From NCBI GenBank assembly GCA_963667425.1, contig OY763407.1:2790001-2854000 (forward strand): DNA of 64,000 nucleotides, in the 5' to 3' direction. Position numbers and translations under genes: made by a program. Source of the DNA: G963667425 sp963667425 [NCBI: bacterium] (GTDB lineage Bacteria > UBP6 > UBA1177). The notes below the pieces were generated by a model, which saw only the letters and a list, made by a program, of their open reading frames with translations, did not search any database and was not told the origin of the DNA. Shown in pieces: positions 24,366 to 32,739 of this stretch (within the stretch, counting starts at the first letter, position 1; every line of letters begins with the position of its first letter).

Positions 24366-25193
24366 TTGAGGCTTTATGAATTATTAAGGGGAGCTTTATT
24401 GCTCCCCATTTTTTTTTATACAATTCTATTGAATGCAGAAGAGCCGTTATTATGTGCTTTTTATAATACTCCATTAACTTTCACATCTTTTCTTAAAAGT
24501 GAGAAGAATGAATATACTAAAGATATTTTTATTCATCGTTATCATCTTCCTTTATCTGGACGTAAATATAAATATGATTTTTCCTTAAAGAAAGTTGATT
24601 CTTTTACTGATGATAAGGAAAATTACTATCTTTATATAAAATGTGATAAAAATTGCTCTTTTTCTGTATTGTTTGGTGGAATTAAAAATGGAGTTATAAG
24701 TATTAATGGTTCTAAACGTGGTGATATTGATATAGATTCTGCTTATGGTTATTCTTTAATGACATTAAATTTGTCTAAGGGAATATATTTCTTTTCTCTT
24801 CTCATTAATGAAAAGTATGAAGAATTTCCATTAACGATGCTTTCTGACAGTATTGTTAATGTTTCTGATAAGAATGGGTTTAATAAAGATTCAAAAGCTT
24901 CTGCTACTCTTAGAAATATAAATACTAAAAACAAACTTCTTTTTGAAGATGCTATGTTTAAACGTTTCTGTTTTCCTTATTGCGGTTTTTCATCAGGCAA
25001 CATAAGTGCTGAAATCAATATTTTAAATTTCTCAGGATATACAGCTTCTTTTGATAAACTACCAGTGATTGTTTTACTTTCAAGAGTAGCCTATGACAGA
25101 AATATTGCTGATTATTTAAAAAAATTGGGTTTTACCAGTGACGATATAGCGTGGTGGGAAATTAAATCAAAAAACGGGTTTTGTAAAGAGTAA
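24366..25193 (+). CDS. secreted protein of unknown function
   Basis: 275 aa in the longest form. No family recognised. The N-terminus LLLPIFFYTILLNAEE looks like a signal peptide with cleavage after Ala; the rest is mixed beta-rich sequence with a few cysteines (CDKNCSF, CFPYCGF). It begins directly after the stop of the giant coiled-coil gene at TTG 24366. TTG 24399, preceded by GGGGAG (24388-24393), is an equally good start and keeps the signal peptide. A terminator hairpin overlaps this start region. It is likely a partner of the upstream gene, from position only. Confidence 0.6.
   Translation: MRLYELLRGALLLPIFFYTILLNAEEPLLCAFYNTPLTFTSFLKSEKNEYTKDIFIHRYHLPLSGRKYKYDFSLKKVDSFTDDKENYYLYIKCDKNCSFSVLFGGIKNGVISINGSKRGDIDIDSAYGYSLMTLNLSKGIYFFSLLINEKYEEFPLTMLSDSIVNVSDKNGFNKDSKASATLRNINTKNKLLFEDAMFKRFCFPYCGFSSGNISAEINILNFSGYTASFDKLPVIVLLSRVAYDRNIADYLKKLGFTSDDIAWWEIKSKNGFCKE
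24388..24417 (+). terminator. intrinsic terminator overlapping the start of the next gene
   Basis: GGGGAGC (24388-24394) pairs with GCTCCCC (24401-24407), loop TTTATT, then A and nine T. It lies inside the open frame of the following gene; the left arm also contains the candidate ribosome site for TTG 24399, which is in the loop/right-arm junction. Confidence 0.75.
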
Positions 25194-25913
25194 CTATAAA
25201 TTTAATTCTTTCATTACCTTTTTCATATCTTCCCATACAGGTCTCTTTAAAGCTTCATTTCTTAAAAGCGCAGAAGGATGATATGTTATAAAAACCTTAC
25301 TATTTTCAAAAACATATTCATTGTTTCTAAGGTAGGATATAGATTCTGTGCGATTTAAAAGAAACTTGGTGGCAACTTTTCCAAGTAAAACAATTACTTT
25401 GGGTTTTATAAATTTTATTTGCTCAAGAAGATAAGAAATGCATATTGAGGCTTCACTTTCAAGAGGATCTCTATTGTTTGGAGGTCTGCATTTTACGATA
25501 TTGGCAATATATACAGAATTCCTTTTTATTTTAAGACCGTTTTCTATTATTTGTGTCAGAAGTTGTCCGGCTTTTCCGACAAATGGCCTTCCTGACATAT
25601 CTTCATCATAACCAGGTCCTTCTCCAATAAACATTAGATCAGCTTCAGGATTTCCTTCACCAAAAACAAGGTTGTGTCTTGTTTTTCCTAAAGGGCAGGC
25701 TAAACAATCTTTTATGGAAAGACAAAGTTCATCAAGATTTGCCGGTAGGATGTTTGCTGTTTCTTTTTTATCTTCAACTAAAGTTGTTTCAGAAATGTTT
25801 TCTTCCTGAATAATATTAATTTCAGGTATTTTACTTATTCTGAAAGGAGCAGTAGAATGAGACCATTCAAAATAGTTTTTTATTGTATCAGGATTTAAAG
25901 CTTTTTTATTCAT
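25194..25913 (-). CDS. family 4 uracil-DNA glycosylase
   Basis: A 240-aa type 4 UDG that removes uracil from DNA and carries a 4Fe-4S cluster. Motifs: CLACPLGKTRHNLVFGEGNP (first cluster cysteines), GEGPGYDED and GRPFVGKAGQLL (active site, residues about 110-130), NIVKCRPPNNRDP with another cysteine, and the C-terminal TYHPSALLRN motif. I chose ATG 25913 (MNKKALNPDT), overlapping the upstream HEAT gene's stop by eight bases; a longer frame to 26003 would overlap it much more. The N-terminal 70 residues are a poorly conserved extension. The stop abuts that of the convergent plus-strand gene. Confidence 0.9.
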   Translation of the reverse strand: MNKKALNPDTIKNYFEWSHSTAPFRISKIPEINIIQEENISETTLVEDKKETANILPANLDELCLSIKDCLACPLGKTRHNLVFGEGNPEADLMFIGEGPGYDEDMSGRPFVGKAGQLLTQIIENGLKIKRNSVYIANIVKCRPPNNRDPLESEASICISYLLEQIKFIKPKVIVLLGKVATKFLLNRTESISYLRNNEYVFENSKVFITYHPSALLRNEALKRPVWEDMKKVMKELNL

Positions 25914-27444
25914 ACTTTTCTTTTGATTCACCATAACGAAGGATGAAGAGGTTGTCTTCAAGTGCTTTTGCGGCATCTTCTCTGATTTTGCTGTTTTGTT
26001 CATTCTTTATTATTTCTTTCAGTGCTACCTGAACTTTGTCTGAAGGTATCTTTGCCATAGAATCAATAGCAATTGATTTTGCCAGAATTGATGTTTCTTT
26101 TGTTATGAAATTTCGAAGAGGTTCAACTGCTTCTGCTGATTTTAATGAACCCAGAGCTATAGCGGCGGCAGTTCTGATTTCTTCTTTTGAATCTTCATTG
26201 AGTACTTTAATAAGAAAATCAAGAGAATCTTTATAACCGTAACTACCTATTATAAGAAGTATTACTTTGCTTTGAAAAATTCCTGAAGATGTTTCAAATC
26301 TTTTTTCAAGGTATTTTGCATTTTCTTTTGACTTTATTGCCATGAAGTAGTTATTGAAATTTATTCTCTGCTGAGAGGTAACTGAATCTGCTGAAGAGGC
26401 TGTTAAAACTATATCTACCAAATCTTCACCTTCATACTGAGCCATTATTAAAAGAACTTGTTCCAGCCAGTCAGGATTATTTGTTGAAAGTTCTCTAAGC
26501 AGTATTTTTCTTGTATCCTGTGAATTGATCTCAACTATTGCCTGTATCATTTTAGCTTTATTTGACATTGGTTTTTCTTCAGGAAAACATTCACTTGAAG
26601 AAGGATTGTATGTCTGAATTTTCTGCAATAGCTTTTCAAGCTGAGTTTCAACTTCTGTAGATTCTGAATCTATGGCTGCTTCTGTTGCTGCAATAAGAGA
26701 ATCTCCTTTATATGATTCAAGGTTTGGAGCAATTTTGGTTAAAAAGAAATCTTTGCCCATGATCTTAGTACTATGTTTTAATGCAACACAGGCTGTCAGA
26801 TCATTACCTGAAATAATTGAAGTGTATTTTTCTTCATTAAGTCTTACTGATGTTAATGCTGCCAGATTTAAAATTCCTCTAACTGTAGAAAAATCCTTTT
26901 TATCTACTTTATCTTCAAAAATTGACTGAAGAGCTATTTCTGTATCTGTTGTAAGCATTGTCGCGGATGCTTTTTCCCTAATGGCTGTAAAAAGAATTTT
27001 CATGAAGTTAATATCCAGGTCATGCCAGAAAGATGGTTTATATGGTGTATTTAGGGAAAACTGAGCTTTATCTTTCATTACAGGTATGATAACAGAGTCT
27101 GGATCAAGAATAAAAGAGTTGTCTTTTTTAGATACAATAAAAATGTAATCCCTGTTTGGTTTCAAAGGTTCAAGATTGATTTCCTGTCTTAATTTTTCAT
27201 TATCAATTCCTTTGATAATAATAGTTCCTGTCTCTTTGCCTGTAAAATCGGTTTTAATTTTGACTTTACACTTTGTTTTTCCTCCCTGAACGTATGTTGC
27301 AAGCAGTATAGAATCATTTTCAGTAATGGATTTGTAAAAGTTGTTTTTAGCTAGTTTGGTTGCTGCCATAAGTTCGATAGAGGAAAAAAGAAAAACTGTA
27401 ATAAGGAAAAGGAAAATAAATTTAAAAAAAATGATACTTTTCAT
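25906..27444 (-). CDS. exported HEAT-repeat protein
   Basis: About 512 aa from ATG 27444 after GAGAG. A signal peptide (FFKFIFLFLITVFLFSSIELMAAT) precedes a beta-rich N-terminal part. Alpha-helical repeats follow, ending with clear HEAT units such as EIRTAAAIALGSLKSAEAVEP and SKIREDAAKALED at residues about 420-500. HEAT repeats mediate protein binding. A consensus promoter lies just upstream. The end overlaps the UDG start, so both are probably one operon. The specific role is unknown. Confidence 0.75.
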   Translation of the reverse strand: MKSIIFFKFIFLFLITVFLFSSIELMAATKLAKNNFYKSITENDSILLATYVQGGKTKCKVKIKTDFTGKETGTIIIKGIDNEKLRQEINLEPLKPNRDYIFIVSKKDNSFILDPDSVIIPVMKDKAQFSLNTPYKPSFWHDLDINFMKILFTAIREKASATMLTTDTEIALQSIFEDKVDKKDFSTVRGILNLAALTSVRLNEEKYTSIISGNDLTACVALKHSTKIMGKDFFLTKIAPNLESYKGDSLIAATEAAIDSESTEVETQLEKLLQKIQTYNPSSSECFPEEKPMSNKAKMIQAIVEINSQDTRKILLRELSTNNPDWLEQVLLIMAQYEGEDLVDIVLTASSADSVTSQQRINFNNYFMAIKSKENAKYLEKRFETSSGIFQSKVILLIIGSYGYKDSLDFLIKVLNEDSKEEIRTAAAIALGSLKSAEAVEPLRNFITKETSILAKSIAIDSMAKIPSDKVQVALKEIIKNEQNSKIREDAAKALEDNLFILRYGESKEKYE

Positions 27445-27484
27445 TTTAACTCTCTCTATAATAAAAAACATGAATACTAATAAG

Positions 27485-27512
27485 ATTATATCGTCTGAGC
27501 TGCGTATGTCAA
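27485..27512 (-). promoter_or_regulatory. consensus sigma-70 promoter for the HEAT/UDG operon
   Basis: On the minus strand, TTGACA (27512-27507) and TATAAT (27490-27485) are separated by 16 bases: both hexamers are perfect. The start codon at 27444 lies about 40 bases downstream. Confidence 0.85.
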
Positions 27513-27553
27513 ATAATCGGTAATGAAATTAGAGTATTAAATTGTATTTATTG

Positions 27554-28300
27554 TTATTTTGAAGGAGTTGTTTCGGCTTTTTTGAAATCAATAAGTTCAA
27601 CTTCAAAAATAAGTGCTGAATTAGGAGTTATTTTCTGTCCGGCACCTCTTTCACCATAAGCGAGTTCTGAAGGAATATAGAATTTATACTTAGCTCCTTT
27701 TTTCATGAGCTGAACACCTTCTGTCCATCCTTTTATAACTCTATTCAGAGGAAATGTGGCAGGTTCATTTCTTGAGTATGAGCTGTCAAATTCTGTTCCA
27801 TCAAGAAGAGTTCCTTTATAGTGTACTGTAACTGTATCTGTTGCTACGGGATAATCTCCTTCGCCCTCTTTTAAAACTTCATACTGAAGTCCGCTTTCTG
27901 TTGTTTTGACACCAGGTTTCTTGCCATTTTCAGCTAGGAATGTTTCAGCTTTTTTCTTGTTTGCTTCTCCTTCTGCTTTCATTTTATCCTGCTGTTTTTT
28001 CATCATTTCTTTTTGGAATTGCACAAGTGTATCTTTTATTTCATCTTCTGTTAAAAGACCTGCTTCGGAAATAATTCCTTTGGAAAGACCTTCTTTAAAT
28101 GATTCAAGATCGACAGTAAAAAGGTCGCTTTTTATTGAACGTCCTACATCATAACCCATAGCATAACTTACTTTTTTAGTGTTATCCTGAGTTAAAGTTT
28201 CTTTTGTTAAGGAAGAAACATTTTTGTTTTGAGCCGGCTGATTACAGCTGACCATGATAAATAGTGAAATAAAAAGAGTCGTAAGAACAATTTTTTTCAT
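27554..28300 (-). CDS. FKBP-type peptidyl-prolyl isomerase lipoprotein
   Basis: A 248-aa FkpA/Mip-like folding helper. It has a signal peptide with lipobox FIMVSC, an N-terminal helical dimerisation domain ([19 protein letters not shown], residues about 40-125), then an FKBP domain from about residue 140. That domain has [40 protein letters not shown] and the terminal [10 protein letters not shown], all active-site and hydrophobic-core elements. The start is ATG 28300 after GGAG. It probably assists folding of envelope proteins on the periplasmic side. Confidence 0.93.
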   Translation of the reverse strand: MKKIVLTTLFISLFIMVSCNQPAQNKNVSSLTKETLTQDNTKKVSYAMGYDVGRSIKSDLFTVDLESFKEGLSKGIISEAGLLTEDEIKDTLVQFQKEMMKKQQDKMKAEGEANKKKAETFLAENGKKPGVKTTESGLQYEVLKEGEGDYPVATDTVTVHYKGTLLDGTEFDSSYSRNEPATFPLNRVIKGWTEGVQLMKKGAKYKFYIPSELAYGERGAGQKITPNSALIFEVELIDFKKAETTPSK

Positions 28301-28339
28301 TTTAATCTCCAATAAAACATAAAAAGACATTAACGCGCG

Positions 28340-28367
28340 AGTATAGCAGAAGCTATTTTAAAAGCAA
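28340..28367 (-). promoter_or_regulatory. sigma-70 promoter for the FKBP gene
   Basis: Minus strand: TTGCTT (28367-28362), 16-base spacer, TATACT (28345-28340), about 40 bases before the start. Confidence 0.6.
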
Positions 28368-28404
28368 TAAAAAGAGTTTTTATAATTTAGATATTAAAAA
28401 AAAA

Positions 28405-29190
28405 TTAAATGTTATAGTACTTTTTTTGTCTATCTTCAAAGACATTGTTGAAAGGGTTTAATGCTTTGTTTCTAGCTAACTCGGTTTCTAAATTGAAAAT
28501 GTTTATTTCTTCAGTATTTTTGCCAGCTCTGACAAGATATTCCCCTTTTGGACTTAAAACAACACTTTCACCTGTAAAAGTAAGTGATTCTCCATCTCTC
28601 GATTCTGTGCCTATTCTGTTTGATGTTACTATATATACTTTGTTTTCGATTGCTCTTGCAAAATCTGTCTGCTGACAGTAAGGCATAACAAGGTTTGCAG
28701 AATGAGCTATTAAGTCTGCTCCTTTTAATGCCAGGGTTCTGAAGCTTTCTGGAAAAATCCAGTCAAAGCATATTGCCATTCCTATTTTTATTCCTCTGAA
28801 TTCTGTAATATCAAAACCTTTGTTTCCTGGTGTAAAAAAAAGTTTTTCTTTATAAAAAAGGTGTGTTTTTCTGTATATATGTATAACTCCGTCAGGAGTA
28901 ACAAACATTGATGCATTGTAAAAGCTGCCGTTATCATTTTCAATAAAGCCAAAAATAATTCCGGCATTTTTTTCTTGAGCTTTTTCTATAAAAGAATGTA
29001 TAAAAGGACTATCTGTTTTGTCGGAAAGATTTTCAACTTCTTCTTTTGATATAAACTGATAACCTGTATAACAAAGTTCCGGTAATATGTAAAGTTCGGC
29101 ATTTTTACTATCAATTAGAGAGAAAAGTTTTTCTATATTTCCTTTTTTATCTCCAAATACCGGATTGTTTTGAACCGATGCAATTTTCAT
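28405..29190 (-). CDS. nitrilase-superfamily carbon-nitrogen hydrolase
   Basis: A 261-aa amidase-type enzyme. The catalytic triad is visible: Glu in LPELCYTGY (residue about 42), Lys in YRKTHLF (about 107), Cys in AICFDWIFPES (about 142). It lacks any signal peptide, so it is cytoplasmic. Substrate not determinable; related enzymes act on omega-amides, carbamoyl-putrescine or other small amides. The start is ATG 29190 with GGAG nine bases upstream; two further in-frame ATGs upstream are less well placed. It is divergent from panD. Confidence 0.85.
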   Translation of the reverse strand: MKIASVQNNPVFGDKKGNIEKLFSLIDSKNAELYILPELCYTGYQFISKEEVENLSDKTDSPFIHSFIEKAQEKNAGIIFGFIENDNGSFYNASMFVTPDGVIHIYRKTHLFYKEKLFFTPGNKGFDITEFRGIKIGMAICFDWIFPESFRTLALKGADLIAHSANLVMPYCQQTDFARAIENKVYIVTSNRIGTESRDGESLTFTGESVVLSPKGEYLVRAGKNTEEINIFNLETELARNKALNPFNNVFEDRQKKYYNI

Positions 29191-29256
29191 TGATTTTGTC
29201 TCCATAAAAACTTTCACCATTTTCTATTTTTGATTTTAAATTGTCAAGAATAGCAG

Positions 29257-29284
29257 TTGACAATTGAGTTAAAAATTATATTAT
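29257..29284 (+). promoter_or_regulatory. sigma-70 promoter for panD
   Basis: TTGACA (29257-29262), 16-base spacer, TATTAT (29279-29284), about 37 bases before the panD start. The -35 box is half of an inverted repeat TTGTCAA (29241-29247)/TTGACAA (29257-29263). Confidence 0.65.
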
Positions 29285-29320
29285 CAGGCATTGATATTTG
29301 TTTTCTGGAGTTTTGTTTAA

Positions 29321-29674
29321 ATGTTTCGAAAGATGTTAAAATCAAAAATACATCGTGCAACTGTAACCGATGCTAATCTGAACTATCAGGGAAGCGTAAC
29401 TATTGATCCTGAGCTTATGACTCTGGCAAATCTGAAACCTTTCGAATTTGTGGATATATGGGATGTTAACAATGGAAGTCGCTTTGAAACTTATGTTATT
29501 GAGGGACAAAGAGGTTCCAGAGAGATTTGTATAAATGGCGCAGCAGCCAGACTTGTTGCTCCTGGAGATAAAGTTATAATTGCATCCTCATTTTATCTGG
29601 ATTCTGTTAATACCGATTTTTACCCTTCAGTCGTTTTTGTTGATGAGCTTAATAATCCTGTTGACAAGAGTTAA
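29321..29674 (+). CDS. panD: aspartate 1-decarboxylase
   Basis: A 117-aa pyruvoyl enzyme converting aspartate to beta-alanine for pantothenate and CoA. It starts [20 protein letters not shown]. The self-cleavage site Gly24-Ser25 is in YQGSVTID, and ERF-like [19 protein letters not shown] and GDKVIIAS follow. Length is normal for PanD. The PilZ gene begins two bases after its stop, so they share a transcript. Confidence 0.95.
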   Translation: MFRKMLKSKIHRATVTDANLNYQGSVTIDPELMTLANLKPFEFVDIWDVNNGSRFETYVIEGQRGSREICINGAAARLVAPGDKVIIASSFYLDSVNTDFYPSVVFVDELNNPVDKS

Positions 29675-29676
29675 AA

Positions 29677-30036
29677 ATGGTTATAGAGGCAAGACAGTTT
29701 AAGCGTTTTGATATTGAGACCTCAGTTGTTATAACAGACAATTCTATTGGCGAGCTTCCTGTTTTGTATACTGCTTCCAATTTGAGTGAAGGCGGACTTT
29801 TTATCAAAAGTGATCTTCTCTGGGAGCCTGATTCTATTCTTAGCGTTTCCTTCAATTTGCCTGGAAGATTAGAATCTGTTAAAGCTAAAGTAAAAGTTGC
29901 AAGATTGGAAGAAACTTTTGATATTTTTGGCGAAAATGTCGATGTTCATGGCATGGGACTGAAATTTATTGATATTTCGGATGAAGATTTTAATTTTCTT
30001 AAAAAAGTTATTGGTGATTTTCAGAATACGAAATAA
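29677..30036 (+). CDS. PilZ-domain protein
   Basis: A 119-aa protein made of one PilZ domain, a c-di-GMP receptor module. The RxxxR motif (RQFKR) stands at residues 5-9 and the D/NxSxxG motif as NLSEGG near 36. Both binding motifs are intact, so c-di-GMP binding is expected. Targets often include flagellar or pilus motors, present elsewhere in the window. Its last 29 bases overlap the convergent obgE 3' end. Confidence 0.88.
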   Translation: MVIEARQFKRFDIETSVVITDNSIGELPVLYTASNLSEGGLFIKSDLLWEPDSILSVSFNLPGRLESVKAKVKVARLEETFDIFGENVDVHGMGLKFIDISDEDFNFLKKVIGDFQNTK

Positions 30037-31021
30037 CTTTTTCTCCAAGAAATTTCATTAGTTCAGGCAAACCTTTCCTTGTTGCCGCAGATATTTTGAA
30101 AAGTTTTTTACCTTTCAAAAATTTTTCAAGCTGCTCAATAGTTTCATTATCTTCTTCATTGTAAATGTCACATTTATTGAGAACATATACTTGTTCTTTG
30201 TGAATCATTGTGTCGGAAAATTTTTCAAGCTCTCTGTTCAGTATTTCAATATCGTCGACAGGCGATTTTCTTGCAGGGTTTATTTCAACCATATGGATGA
30301 GAAATTTTGTTCTTTCCACATGTTTTAAAAATCTGTGTCCAAGACCTGCACCTTCAGATGCACCCTCTATAATTCCAGGAATATCTGCAATCACATATGA
30401 TGTGAAATTGCTGTTTTCTATCATTCCTAGGTTTGGTGTAAGAGTTGTGAAAGGATAATCAGCAATTTTAGGCTTTGCATTGCTTACTACAGATATAAAT
30501 GTTGATTTGCCAACTGATGGGAAACCTAATATGCCTATATCTGCTATAAGTTTAAGTTCAAGTCTTATTGTTTTTGATTCTCCTGGAAGACCATGTTGGG
30601 CATATGTCGGAGCTTTATTTACAGAGCTTTTAAACTTTACGTTTCCTTTTCCTCCAAGACCGCCTTTAGCAACAATGGCTTTTTGTCCATGCTTGGCAAG
30701 ATCTGTAATAAGTTCTCCGGTTTCGTTATCATAAATCAGGGTTCCAACAGGAAGAACAACAGTTTCAGTTTTTCCTCCTCTGCCATACATTTGACTGCCC
30801 ATTCCTTTTTGACCGTTTTCAGCTCTAATTTCACGTTTGAGTCTTATGTCATAAAGAGTGTTAACGTTTTCACTGGCTTCAAAGACTATGTCTCCGCCAT
30901 TTCCGCCATCTCCACCATCAGGACCGCCAAGAGGAATATATTTTTCTCTTCTGAAAGTTGCTGCCCCTGGCCCACCGTGACCGGCAAATACCTTTATAAC
31001 AGCTTCATCTATAAACTTCAT
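30008..31021 (-). CDS. obgE: GTPase Obg
   Basis: A 337-aa ribosome-associated GTPase. The glycine-rich Obg fold spans residues 1-155 (FIDEAVIKVFAGHGGPGAA, GGDGGNGGDIVF). The G domain follows with GFPSVGKST (P-loop), DIPGIIEGASEGAGLG (G3) and NKCDIY (G4), ending in the SAATRKG segment. Its position after rplU and rpmA is the classic gene order. It acts in 50S assembly and stress control. Confidence 0.97.
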   Translation of the reverse strand: MKFIDEAVIKVFAGHGGPGAATFRREKYIPLGGPDGGDGGNGGDIVFEASENVNTLYDIRLKREIRAENGQKGMGSQMYGRGGKTETVVLPVGTLIYDNETGELITDLAKHGQKAIVAKGGLGGKGNVKFKSSVNKAPTYAQHGLPGESKTIRLELKLIADIGILGFPSVGKSTFISVVSNAKPKIADYPFTTLTPNLGMIENSNFTSYVIADIPGIIEGASEGAGLGHRFLKHVERTKFLIHMVEINPARKSPVDDIEILNRELEKFSDTMIHKEQVYVLNKCDIYNEEDNETIEQLEKFLKGKKLFKISAATRKGLPELMKFLGEKVISYSENHQ

Positions 31022-31032
31022 TCTATTTTCCT

Positions 31033-31061
31033 AAAAAAAAGGAGCAGCCTAAAGCTGCCCC
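31033..31061 (-). terminator. terminator-like hairpin between rpmA and obgE
   Basis: Minus strand: GGGGCAGC (31061-31054) pairs with GCTGCTCC (31048-31041, one G-U), then eight T (31040-31033). It lies 24 bases after the rpmA stop and 12 bases before obgE. It probably lowers obgE expression relative to the ribosomal proteins. Confidence 0.8.
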
Positions 31062-31084
31062 CGTTAATTTTCTGCTGTAGGATA

Positions 31085-31357
31085 TTATTCTGCAACAACA
31101 GGTACTACGTGTACTCTCTTTCTTGCAAAACCGTTTTTACGGAAAGTCTCATATTCAACTTTTCCGTCAGTAAGGGCAAATATTGTATAATCTTTGCCTA
31201 AACCTACATTTTTACCAGGATGTATCTTTGTCCCAAGCTGTCTTACAATTATGTTTCCAGCTATAACTGCTTCTCCGCCGTATTTCTTTATACCGCGTCT
31301 TTGTCCGGCACTATCACGACCGTTTTTTGCGCTTCCGCCACTTTTCTTATGTGCCAT
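31085..31357 (-). CDS. rpmA: 50S ribosomal protein L27
   Basis: A 90-aa L27 beginning [20 protein letters not shown], with [22 protein letters not shown]. It has the direct mature-type N-terminus (AHKK), without the cleavable extension found in Firmicutes. It follows rplU by 23 bases. Confidence 0.97.
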   Translation of the reverse strand: MAHKKSGGSAKNGRDSAGQRRGIKKYGGEAVIAGNIIVRQLGTKIHPGKNVGLGKDYTIFALTDGKVEYETFRKNGFARKRVHVVPVVAE

Positions 31358-31380
31358 TTAAAAACCCCTTATCTTAATTA

Positions 31381-31692
31381 TTATTTTAAAATTTCAAGAA
31401 CTTTTAACTGTGTTAAATGCTGACGGAAACCTCTTTTTACCTTGCTTCCTTTTCTTCTTCTTTTCTTAAAAACTACAACTTTTTTACCTTTGTAATTTTC
31501 TACAACCTCAAGTCTAACTTTTACGTTTTCAAGATAAGGACTTCCGATGAGAACTTCGCTGTCGTTATCCAAAAGCATAACAGGAGTATCTTCAATAATT
31601 GTTCCAACTTCTTTGTTAAGATTGTTGGCAACCAAATTTACACCTGGAACTGCTTTAAGCTGATCGCCGTTCAAATTGATTACAGCGTACAT
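31381..31692 (-). CDS. rplU: 50S ribosomal protein L21
   Basis: 103 aa: MYAVINLNGDQLKAVPG, then KKVVVFKKRRRKGSKVKRG and HRQ-like RQHLTQLKVLEI at the end. I chose ATG 31692 because GGAGG sits six bases upstream; this gives the normal L21 length. First gene of rplU-rpmA-obgE. Confidence 0.96.
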   Translation of the reverse strand: MYAVINLNGDQLKAVPGVNLVANNLNKEVGTIIEDTPVMLLDNDSEVLIGSPYLENVKVRLEVVENYKGKKVVVFKKRRRKGSKVKRGFRQHLTQLKVLEILK

Positions 31693-31735
31693 ATATGCCT
31701 CCAAAAACAAGAATTCTTCAAAATACTGCTGGGCG

Positions 31736-31763
31736 ATTATATGGATAAATGTTTGAGAGTCAA
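31736..31763 (-). promoter_or_regulatory. sigma-70 promoter for rplU-rpmA-obgE
   Basis: Minus strand: TTGACT (31763-31758), 16-base spacer, TATAAT (31741-31736), about 44 bases before the rplU start. Confidence 0.85.
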
Positions 31764-31955
31764 GCTTTTTTTGTTCAAAATCTCTGTTTGTTTTTTATGC
31801 AGCTTGATGCGCAGTGCATTTTCATGCATCGAGGTTTTGTTTCAGCATTGTGCATAATATTGCATTAATAATGATAAATCTCAATGATTACGTGGTGACT
31901 CTGAAAGGGAACTCTATTTGCGATTAATACTTCGAGTTTGCTTTTGGAGGTTGTT

Positions 31956-32678
31956 ATGGATAATCTTTACAAAATATTAGATGTCAGTCCTGATGCAGAG
32001 CAGAATGAAATAAGAAAGGCTTATAGTGCAAAACTTTTTAAGTTGCATCCTGATCACGGTGGAGAAGGCGGACAGGAACTTTATAAAGTTATGAAAGCAT
32101 ATGAAATATTAAAGGATCCTCAGAAAAGGGCTTTTTATGATCAATCTTTTATGAAAAAAAATAAAGGTTACAGAAAAGAATCTTCTTCAAGTTCGAATCA
32201 GAAAAAAGAAGATAGATTGACAACTTACAAAATGACTTTTTTCTTTACTCCTGAAGAGATGTTTAAAGGGATGAATGTTGTCGTTAATTATAAGAACCGG
32301 GAATTTTTCGTTAAAGTTCCTAAAGAAACGTACAACGGCAGGAGTTTAAGATATGCTACAGAATATGACGGTGAACCTTTAGTTCTGGAATTAAAAATTG
32401 CCTACAAAAAGGGAAAAGAAAAGTTTGTTAAAGATAATGGTGATGTTTATATGGATCATACTATAGATGCAAACAGAGCTGCATTGGGGGGAAGAGAATC
32501 TCTGCTTTCTCCTTTAGGAGAAACTATCTCTGTTTTTTTTAAAGGGGGATTGAGGGATTCCCAGATAATTCGACTTAAAGGACAGGGGATGATGGGGCGA
32601 ACTGGGGTGAGAGGTGACTTGTATCTATCGGTAAAGATTAAAAAAGTTATATTTAGTCTAAGAGCTGTCTTTTCTTGA
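31956..32678 (+). CDS. DnaJ-domain protein
   Basis: About 240 aa. A J domain fills residues 1-70 with an intact HPD (KLHPDHGGEGG) and YDQSF end, so it should stimulate an Hsp70. There is no Cys-rich zinc domain. The C-terminal part resembles the substrate-binding region of DnaJ/CbpA (ANRAALGGRESLLSPLGE and IIRLKGQGMMG), but only one such subdomain is seen. I chose ATG 31956 seven bases after GGAGG. It lies just before the pil operon, which has its own promoter. Confidence 0.85.
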   Translation: MDNLYKILDVSPDAEQNEIRKAYSAKLFKLHPDHGGEGGQELYKVMKAYEILKDPQKRAFYDQSFMKKNKGYRKESSSSSNQKKEDRLTTYKMTFFFTPEEMFKGMNVVVNYKNREFFVKVPKETYNGRSLRYATEYDGEPLVLELKIAYKKGKEKFVKDNGDVYMDHTIDANRAALGGRESLLSPLGETISVFFKGGLRDSQIIRLKGQGMMGRTGVRGDLYLSVKIKKVIFSLRAVFS

Positions 32679-32703
32679 CTATTCAAATATCAAATGTTAT
32701 TCT
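32675..32703 (+). promoter_or_regulatory. sigma-70 promoter for the pil operon
   Basis: TTGACT (32675-32680), 17-base spacer, TATTCT (32698-32703), about 37 bases before pilB. The -35 overlaps the stop of the dnaJ-like gene. Confidence 0.65.
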
Positions 32704-32739
32704 CTCCCGTAAAATGCAAATTTAATACGGGCATGATAT

